In this document: positions 48,166 to 53,427 of the stretch, piece after piece
Layout: every line of letters starts with the position of its first letter
How positions within the stretch are numbered: the first letter of the stretch is position 1
NCBI GenBank assembly: GCA_027452245.1
Contig: DAIDGW010000192.1
Location: 1 to 53,427 of the forward strand
DNA: 53,427 nt
Direction of reading: 5' to 3'
From: Acidobacteriaceae bacterium
GTDB lineage: Bacteria > Acidobacteriota > Terriglobia > Terriglobales > Acidobacteriaceae
Program-made: the position numbers and the translations under genes
The notes under the pieces: model-generated
Database searches by the model: none
What the model saw: the letters and a program-made list of their open reading frames with translations, nothing else
Told to the model about the DNA's origin: nothing

Positions 48166-49320
48166 TTACTGCAAAACCTGGTGCATGCCTTTGGCGAAGA
48201 CCGTTGGTGGGGTGATCAGGCTCAGAATCAGACACCCATCCTGTGGAAAATCGTAGAAGTGGCCGGGATGGACGAGAACCGACCTCTCACGCAGCAATTG
48301 GATCGCGAGGTCTTCGTCAGATTGTGTGACCGGCACGCGAAGAATCGCGTACCATCCGCCTTCAAGCAGAAGCCTTTCGCAGCTTTTCTGCCGCGCTAAT
48401 TGCCGGTCGAGTTCGGCCAGATTCTGGCGGACCCGCTCTCCGAGCTGCGGCTGGATCGCATTTCGCTGTTCCAGCAATGCCGAAGTCGCCCACTGAATGG
48501 GAGCGTTCATCGAAAGATAGGTGTCGGCAATCACTTCCAGCGGCGCCATCGCCGCCTCGACGGCCTCGTCCCTACCGCTGATCGCGACCCACGCAACCTT
48601 CATCTGCGGCAGAGCAGAAATCTTCGAGAGCCCGCTGAGCGTAAACGTCAGAGCGCCGCGGTTTTGAACAAAGCTGGCATGCGGTTTGCCGTCGAGCGCA
48701 TAGTCGAGGAAAACTTCATCGACGATCAGCGCCAGCCCGTGCTCGCGGCAGAAGGCATTCAGCCACTCCGCTTCCTGCGGTTGCACGTACGATCCCGTGG
48801 GATTGTTGGGATGAACCAGCACAATGCCGCGTGTCCGGCTGGAGACGGCGGTTTCGATCGAATGCAGATCCATCTGCCAGCCGTGATCGTAGATCAACGG
48901 ATAGGGCACAAGTTTCACATCCTGCAGATCGGCCAGAAATTCGAAGAGCGGATAACTCGGCTTGGGAATGAGCAGTTCGTCGCCGGCATTGCACAGTAGC
49001 CGGAAAACGTACGAATATCCTTCGCTCGTGCTGGTGGTGAGCACGATGCGCCCGGGGTCGAGCGCGACGTTGTGCGACGCAAAGTAGTACGCAGCGACAG
49101 CCTCGCGGGCCGCCAGCAGTCCTTTGGCTTGCGGATCGTAATCGAATATGCGCGGCGAAGAAAGCGCCTTTAAGATCGCCGCTTCGTCATAGCGCAGCTC
49201 GGCGCGCGTGGGATTCGAAACCGTCAGATCGAGAACTTCCCCGCCCCGCGTGCGTACTTCTTCCAGCGCCTGCGTGTAGCGGTTGTGGGAAAGCTTCCAG
49301 TTGGTCCGGTCGGAGAACAT
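48166..49320 (-). CDS. PLP-dependent class I/II aminotransferase
   Basis: 384 residues, fold type I aminotransferase. The PLP-binding Lys is Lys233 in GLSKISALPQ; the Asn/Asp/Tyr contacts appear in VHPNNPTG (about 170) and IVDEVFLDY (about 200), and a C-terminal Arg-containing region follows. It is of the branch with alanine/aspartate-type specificity, not further assignable. Next minus-strand genes are a PNPOx-like protein and another aminotransferase. Confidence 0.88.
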   Translation of the reverse strand: MFSDRTNWKLSHNRYTQALEEVRTRGGEVLDLTVSNPTRAELRYDEAAILKALSSPRIFDYDPQAKGLLAAREAVAAYYFASHNVALDPGRIVLTTSTSEGYSYVFRLLCNAGDELLIPKPSYPLFEFLADLQDVKLVPYPLIYDHGWQMDLHSIETAVSSRTRGIVLVHPNNPTGSYVQPQEAEWLNAFCREHGLALIVDEVFLDYALDGKPHASFVQNRGALTFTLSGLSKISALPQMKVAWVAISGRDEAVEAAMAPLEVIADTYLSMNAPIQWATSALLEQRNAIQPQLGERVRQNLAELDRQLARQKSCERLLLEGGWYAILRVPVTQSDEDLAIQLLRERSVLVHPGHFYDFPQDGCLILSLITPPTVFAKGMHQVLQ

Positions 49321-49379
49321 GAGGAACGAACTTGCGTGTCGTCAGGATATCGGCCGCGCTCAATCCGATTCGAACTGCC

Positions 49380-49901
49380 CTATTCGAACTGCCAGCGCGT
49401 GGACTTCTCGGTGAAGCGCTTTTCCCACAGCCCAAAAACCGTCTTTGGACGCACCGCAAACACCGGCTGCTTCATCGAGAGCATGTCATCTTTCATCGAC
49501 GAGAGGTCCCACTTATATTTCTTCTCGTACGGCGAGATGAATTTCTTGCGCTCGGGCAGGCCGGCGATTTCGGCAATACCTTCTACAATCACCGCTTCGC
49601 CGGAATTGTCATTACACACGATGCAACGTGGATTCGCCGCCAGATTCCGCGCCTTGACCGTCTCTGCGCCGGTGCTGAACAGAAAACATCCATCCAGCCA
49701 GACGCCCCAGACGACCATGGTATGCGGCGCGCCTTCCGGCCGGACCGTCGTGATCCAGTAATTCACGGTCCTGGCCAGCCGCTGCTCCGCCCAGGACCAG
49801 GGCAACAATCCTTTTTTCGCCGGAGCCAGCCCGTAGCCGGGAATTTGCGGACGGCTGGCCTTCGGCAACTTCGATTTCGCAGACGATTTCTTCGGCGGCA
49901 T
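49380..49901 (-). CDS. PNPOx-like flavin-binding protein
   Basis: About 173 residues of the pyridoxamine 5'-phosphate oxidase-like split-barrel family. A Lys-rich N-terminus (MPPKKSSAKSKLPKA) is followed by the barrel: ARTVNYWITTVRPEGAPHTMVVWGVWLDGCFLFSTGAETVKARNL and RCIVCNDNSGEAVIVEGIA. The start ATG has AGGGG six bases upstream. Family members bind FMN or F420 and act on various substrates; pyridoxal specificity is not assured, though it sits between two PLP-dependent genes. Confidence 0.8.
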   Translation of the reverse strand: MPPKKSSAKSKLPKASRPQIPGYGLAPAKKGLLPWSWAEQRLARTVNYWITTVRPEGAPHTMVVWGVWLDGCFLFSTGAETVKARNLAANPRCIVCNDNSGEAVIVEGIAEIAGLPERKKFISPYEKKYKWDLSSMKDDMLSMKQPVFAVRPKTVFGLWEKRFTEKSTRWQFE

Positions 49902-49939
49902 AGAAACCCCTGGCGGAAACGGAATGTAGCCCCGACCGA

Positions 49940-51133
49940 TTACAGATTTCTTTGCGTCCACTCGTGGATGCGCGTGAGGGCCTGCTGCAGGTTCTCGAGC
50001 GAGTTCGCCACGCTGAAGCGCAGGTAACCTTCGCCGAACTCGCCGAACGCTGTGCCGGAAAGCGCAGCCACGCCGGCCTGATCCAGCAGAGCATCGGCCA
50101 GCGGCTTCGACTTCCATCCCGTCTTGGTGATGTTTGGGAAGACGTAGAACGCGCCCTTGGGCATGCGGCAGGAGAACCCCTTGATCTTGTTCAACCCGGC
50201 GACGAAAGCGTCGCGCCGGCGCTGGAACTCGTCGCGCATGCGATCCACCGAACTCTGGTCGCCGCGAATGGCTTCGATCCCGGCCACCTGCGTGAAGCTG
50301 GCGGTGCAGGAATTGGAATTCGTCATCAGCCGCGTCATGTGCGTGGCCAGGTCGGCGCGCATGACGCCGTAGCCCATGCGCCATCCCGTCATCGCGTAGG
50401 TCTTGGAGAAGCCGTCGAGCAGAATCGTCCGCTCCTGCATGCCGGGCAAAGACATGATGGAGAAATGCTCTCCGCCGTCGAAAATCAGCCGGCTATAGAT
50501 TTCGTCGGACATCACCATGATGTTGCGGTCGGCAATAATGTCGGCAATCTTTTCGATGTCGCGGCGCTCAAGAATGCCGCCGGTCGGGTTTTGCGGCGAA
50601 TTCAAAATGATCAGCCTGGTGCGGTCGGTGATCAGCGATGCGAGTTCGTTCACATCCAACGAGAAATCACGCTCTTCCCGCAACTGGATGGGAACGGCGC
50701 GTCCCCCGACGTAGTTGATCATCGACTCGTAAATCGGGAATCCGGGATTCGGATAGATCACCTCGTCGCCTTCGTCGATCAGCGCGAGGATGGTGAAGAA
50801 GATAATCGGCTTGCCGCCGGGAACCACGACGACTTCGTCGCTTTTGACTTTCACGCCGCGGGTGCGGCTGACGTAATCGGCGATGGTCTGGCGCAGGTCG
50901 GGCAATCCGGCCGACGGACCGTAGTGCGTCCAGCCTTTGCGCAGCGCGTCGACTCCGGCCTCGACCACGTTTGCAGGAGTATCGAAATCGGGCTCGCCGA
51001 TCTCCAGGTGGATGATGCTTTTTCCCTGCCGCTCCAGCGCTCGCGCTTTATTCAGAACCTCAAAAGCGGTCTCGGTGCCCAGACGGGACATGCGATTTGC
51101 CAACTGCAACTCGAATTGGATTGCCTTTTCCAT
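49940..51133 (-). CDS. PLP-dependent aspartate/aromatic-type aminotransferase
   Basis: 397 residues, class I aminotransferase. PLP-binding Lys244 lies in GFSKTYAMTGWRMGY; other hallmarks are EPDFDTPANVVEAG, YPNPGFPIYES, LNSPQNPTGG, SDEIYS and GYLRFSVANS with the substrate carboxylate-binding Arg. It resembles the AspC/Ib-type enzymes that interconvert aspartate and glutamate or related acids. It starts 134 bases from the divergent gene at 51274. Confidence 0.92.
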   Translation of the reverse strand: MEKAIQFELQLANRMSRLGTETAFEVLNKARALERQGKSIIHLEIGEPDFDTPANVVEAGVDALRKGWTHYGPSAGLPDLRQTIADYVSRTRGVKVKSDEVVVVPGGKPIIFFTILALIDEGDEVIYPNPGFPIYESMINYVGGRAVPIQLREERDFSLDVNELASLITDRTRLIILNSPQNPTGGILERRDIEKIADIIADRNIMVMSDEIYSRLIFDGGEHFSIMSLPGMQERTILLDGFSKTYAMTGWRMGYGVMRADLATHMTRLMTNSNSCTASFTQVAGIEAIRGDQSSVDRMRDEFQRRRDAFVAGLNKIKGFSCRMPKGAFYVFPNITKTGWKSKPLADALLDQAGVAALSGTAFGEFGEGYLRFSVANSLENLQQALTRIHEWTQRNL

Positions 51134-51261
51134 GCGTAGAAACTCCTCAAAGACGCAAACGGAGCATTATAACGCCGGTGAAGGACGAGCGCTGTGGGCT
51201 TTTGACCGAGCGCGGAGGGCCAAGGCCAAGGGCCGTGAGGGAAATCGGATGTGGGTTGCTT

Positions 51262-51267
51262 TAGAAT
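51262..51267 (+). promoter_or_regulatory. -10 element for a possible leaderless transcript
   Basis: TAGAAT ends six bases before GTG 51274, the same spacing as for ThiO-like and MBL-fold genes. It supports GTG 51274 over ATG 51268. Confidence 0.3.
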
Positions 51268-51273
51268 ATGGGC

Positions 51274-51843
51274 GTGAATATGCACGATGAGCGGCCGGTT
51301 CGCGAGCAGGTCAAGTCGGGATTTGTAATCATCGGGAAACTTCTGGCGGCCTTCGCAATAGGCGTGATATTTCTCGCCGGGAGCGAATTCATTCGCGGTG
51401 CGCGCGGCTGGCATGACCTTCTCCTCGGCTGGGGATTAGTCATAGCGAGTGTCGTTGTAATGGCGATAACGGTGAGGTTCTGGGCAGCAGGATTCGTTGG
51501 CTTCATTGCGTACGGTGCATTGCGTTCTGTTGGGGGCATTCTGGCTCCGCTTGCCTTCCACGTGTCTCGACCGTATATGGTTGTCCTTTTCGCGAGCGCG
51601 TCTGTGATGTCCGGCCTGGGCCTTCGGTTCGGACACAAGAAACTTGCAATCACGCCTCTCGACCGAGCCAGCATAGTCATTGCCGCTAGTTGTGTACTTC
51701 TGGCTTTCTTATTCGCCGATACCTACAGAGGCGCGGTTGTTTTTAATGCCGGTAATATCGCGCTGTTTTTGTCTTGGTGGGCAACTCGAACATCAAAGCA
51801 CGTCAGTCACAAGAAGCATGATTGTGAGCGTATTCTTGCCTAG
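51274..51843 (+). CDS. Hypothetical membrane protein
   Basis: About 189 residues with five to six hydrophobic segments (about 20-38, 50-66, 70-92, 105-122, 132-150, 155-170). No domain recognised. The C-terminus is short and basic with a Cys. The GTG is chosen from the promoter spacing; an ATG two codons later is an alternative. It is accessory-looking, with relaxed codon use. Confidence 0.5.
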   Translation: MNMHDERPVREQVKSGFVIIGKLLAAFAIGVIFLAGSEFIRGARGWHDLLLGWGLVIASVVVMAITVRFWAAGFVGFIAYGALRSVGGILAPLAFHVSRPYMVVLFASASVMSGLGLRFGHKKLAITPLDRASIVIAASCVLLAFLFADTYRGAVVFNAGNIALFLSWWATRTSKHVSHKKHDCERILA

Positions 51844-51931
51844 CTCAATTTTGTAAATGACGTAACCAGATGAGATGAGAACACCGGTCTCCGGACGGCA
51901 TGCGGCAAACGTTCCCAAGTTACCGACGCGC

Positions 51932-52027
51932 TCAGAGGCACAGATAACAATGAAGACCGGCAGTGAAGAAAGCTAGGACGGTTGCTACGAGGCAGAGCAA
52001 GACCTTTTCTCGACCAACACTGACCAT
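51932..52027 (-). CDS. Possible small membrane peptide
   Basis: A 31-residue reading frame with one hydrophobic helix (VLLCLVATVLAFFTAG) and Cys near the end, starting 15 bases after the DUF3592 gene stop on the same strand. AAGGA abuts the ATG, so initiation is doubtful. It may be noise. Confidence 0.2.
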   Translation of the reverse strand: MVSVGREKVLLCLVATVLAFFTAGLHCYLCL

Positions 52028-52042
52028 TCCTTACGATTCAAT

Positions 52043-52417
52043 TCACATCAGCAAGTAGGGTGTTACGCCAACGATCTCATTCTGCTGGTCCACCCACTTC
52101 ATCACCGACCTTTGCGGCTCCCTCGGGTTGACCCTCACGATCGCGGTATCGCCCGGTTTGAAGCGTTCAGCTTCCACTTGTGCCGAGCTTTTAATCAGGT
52201 AAGGATTACTGTCAATTGCACTGTATTTCTGGCCTGCAAATTTGTAGGTGTAGGCAATCTCCGTGGTCGGACAATTCCACACATAACCACCTCCCAACTC
52301 CGACGAAATGATTCTGGCTTTCACGCGTTCCCATTTGCCGCTGCCCCAAGCACGCCGTAAGCGCAAGACGAACTTTATTACGTAGGCGATGACGATATCT
52401 ATGACGAGGCCCCCCAA
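52043..52417 (-). CDS. DUF3592 family membrane protein
   Basis: About 124 residues. AAGGAGG lies about eight bases before the TTG start. One N-terminal membrane segment (VIDIVIAYVIKFVL) is followed by the DUF3592 beta domain (YTYKFAGQKYSAIDSNPYL, then FKPGDTAIVRVNPREPQRSV). The function of the family is unknown. It lies next to a decayed antitoxin gene. Confidence 0.7.
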   Translation of the reverse strand: MGGLVIDIVIAYVIKFVLRLRRAWGSGKWERVKARIISSELGGGYVWNCPTTEIAYTYKFAGQKYSAIDSNPYLIKSSAQVEAERFKPGDTAIVRVNPREPQRSVMKWVDQQNEIVGVTPYLLM

Positions 52418-52584
52418 CCCACAATCCTCCTTGATCGATCCATTCTAGGCCGGGCCGGCAAATCGAGGGAACCAGGTGATGGCCCGTAGGCTGGCCTATC
52501 CTCGATCTATTTCAGAAATGGGCACTATCATCTCGCATGCCTGCCAGGTTTCGGGGGAAACATCAAAACCAGACCAGACCCCAC

Positions 52585-52971
52585 TTAGAAGAACACTGCC
52601 GGGGATACGTGGAACCTGGCACTCAGGCGGCGTATATGTTCTTTGACAGGTCGCGTTTACCGCTGAGAACGTCGGACACGATACTTTCCGTTCCGAACAC
52701 GTCGATCAAGTCCTTCTGGCAAAGGCCGTGAGCTTCCATCAGATGCCGCACGATTTGCCGGGGCGCGACCTTGGGAACGGGATGATGCTTACTTTCATAC
52801 TCATCAACAAGCACAGTGAGGAGATCGATCAGCTTTTGCCCGGCTCGCCTTCTTCTTCGAAGTCAATTCCTCAAGCTTGCGGATGCAGGCCTGATTCTGC
52901 CGTTCATCGCGCACCACTTCGGGTTACAACTCGGAGAGAATGGCAGCGTAATCCACCGCAACGGCATTCAT
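52585..52971 (-). pseudogene. Decayed HigA-type antitoxin gene
   Basis: The pieces together read as one HigA-type XRE antitoxin of about 130 residues: MNAVAVDYAAILSEL, then PEVVRDERQNQACIRKLEEL, then LIDLLTVLVDEYESKHHPVP, then the HTH (MEAHGLCQKDLIDVFGTESI, VLSGKRDLSK), then HIRRLSARFHVSPAVFF at 52585. Three lesions separate them: a TAA at 52924-52926, a frameshift near the A-run at 52834-52838, and a one-base deletion near 52641. No HigB toxin gene is intact beside it. Family placement is by motif reading; the lesions are read directly from the sequence and could include sequencing error, although three independent changes make real decay likely. Confidence 0.75.
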
Positions 52972-53036
52972 TTTTTCCAGTCCCTCGTTCGGCGCCAAGC
53001 CGCGCCGCAGAACGGCATCCCACAGGAGGGAAGAAT

Positions 53037-53427
53037 TTATTCCGAGACGCTGTGCTCTTCGTTCTGCGAACGCAGGACGCGATCCAGGGAATAGGGAGCG
53101 CGGCGGCTGGGCTCGTAGTAGTGGCGCACCTGCATCTCGCCCAGCAGTCCGATGGCGAGCAGGTTGAGTCCGCCGAGCAGCAGGCCGAGAGCGGCCATCA
53201 TCAGCGGTCCGTGTTCGCCCATGACGGGAACGTGGCGGACAAATTTCTCCATCGCAATCCAGCCCGCGATGGCGCTGCCGCCCATGATGCTGAACATCCC
53301 GACCGTCCCGAAAAAGTGCAGTGGACGCGAGAGGTAGCGCAGCAGGAAGCGGATTGTGAGCAGATCGAAGAAGACGCGGAAAGTCCGCGAGATGCCATAG
53401 TGTGAGGCGCCACGTTCGCGGTTGATG
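53037..53427 (-). CDS. C-terminal part of a family-2 glycosyltransferase (5' end outside window)
   Basis: The frame is open to the right edge and reads INRERGASHYGISRTFRVF, then two membrane helices, and ends with YSLDRVLRSQ before the stop. The RGxSxYG and following membrane pair are the C-terminal signature of polyprenyl-phosphate mannosyltransferase-like (GtrB/DPM-type) GT2 enzymes. The catalytic domain lies outside the window. It should transfer a sugar to polyprenyl phosphate at the inner membrane. Confidence 0.8.
   Translation of the reverse strand, partial: INRERGASHYGISRTFRVFFDLLTIRFLLRYLSRPLHFFGTVGMFSIMGGSAIAGWIAMEKFVRHVPVMGEHGPLMMAALGLLLGGLNLLAIGLLGEMQVRHYYEPSRRAPYSLDRVLRSQNEEHSVSE

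Overview
The window looks like a chromosomal segment of an Acidobacteriota, probably class Terriglobia (Koribacter/Granulicella-like). I infer this from the GC-rich coding sequence, the mix of families (Tad secretion genes beside a proline-repeat TonB-like protein, Ig/beta-propeller secreted proteins, a multi-PAS/GAF hybrid kinase, a small Fis-type regulator after purC-cvpA) and common TTG/GTG starts. No rRNA, phage, IS element, integrase or CRISPR array is visible. Both ends cut through genes.

Layout. 1-5969: tail of a Tad pilus/secretion operon (cpaF, tadB, tadC), a DUF192 protein and a large TonB-like protein with 16 proline-rich repeats. 5973-12308: a polytopic membrane protein, type II NADH dehydrogenase, an NfeD protease-stomatin-SPOR set and an ArsR-type regulator. 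12317-18820: a signalling block with a hybrid histidine kinase whose receiver lacks its phosphoacceptor Asp, divergent from an HD-GYP response regulator, followed by a diguanylate cyclase. 18943-24505: a secreted protein and a peptidoglycan-salvage block (MurQ etherase, AmiE-like serine hydrolase, and a fusion of an AmiE-like hydrolase with a NamZ-type exo-muramidase). 24659-28170: RNase T2, tRNA-Gln(CTG), a ThiO-like oxidase and an M20 peptidase. 28394-33492: three consecutive exported repeat proteins (beta-helix, seven-bladed propeller, PQQ-like). 33889-39901: SMC with a long insertion in its head, purC, cvpA and a Fis-like regulator, closed by a bidirectional terminator. 40009-47992: mixed genes (TPR protein, SDR, SnoaL-like lipoprotein, zinc-ribbon protein, metallo-beta-lactamase-fold hydrolase, Ig-domain lipoprotein). 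48166-51133: two PLP aminotransferases flanking a PNPOx-like gene. 51274-53427: accessory DNA with hypothetical membrane proteins, a DUF3592 protein, a decayed higA antitoxin and the 3' part of a family-2 glycosyltransferase.

The most coherent functional unit is the MurNAc/peptidoglycan block at 19756-24505. Its pieces match the logic of the Bacillus murQ-amiE-namZ pathway but are rearranged, with two of the activities fused in one exported polypeptide. A second theme is cyclic-di-GMP turnover, with hydrolase and synthase side by side. Two or three genes appear to be transcribed leaderless, with a -10 hexamer ending exactly six bases before the start codon.
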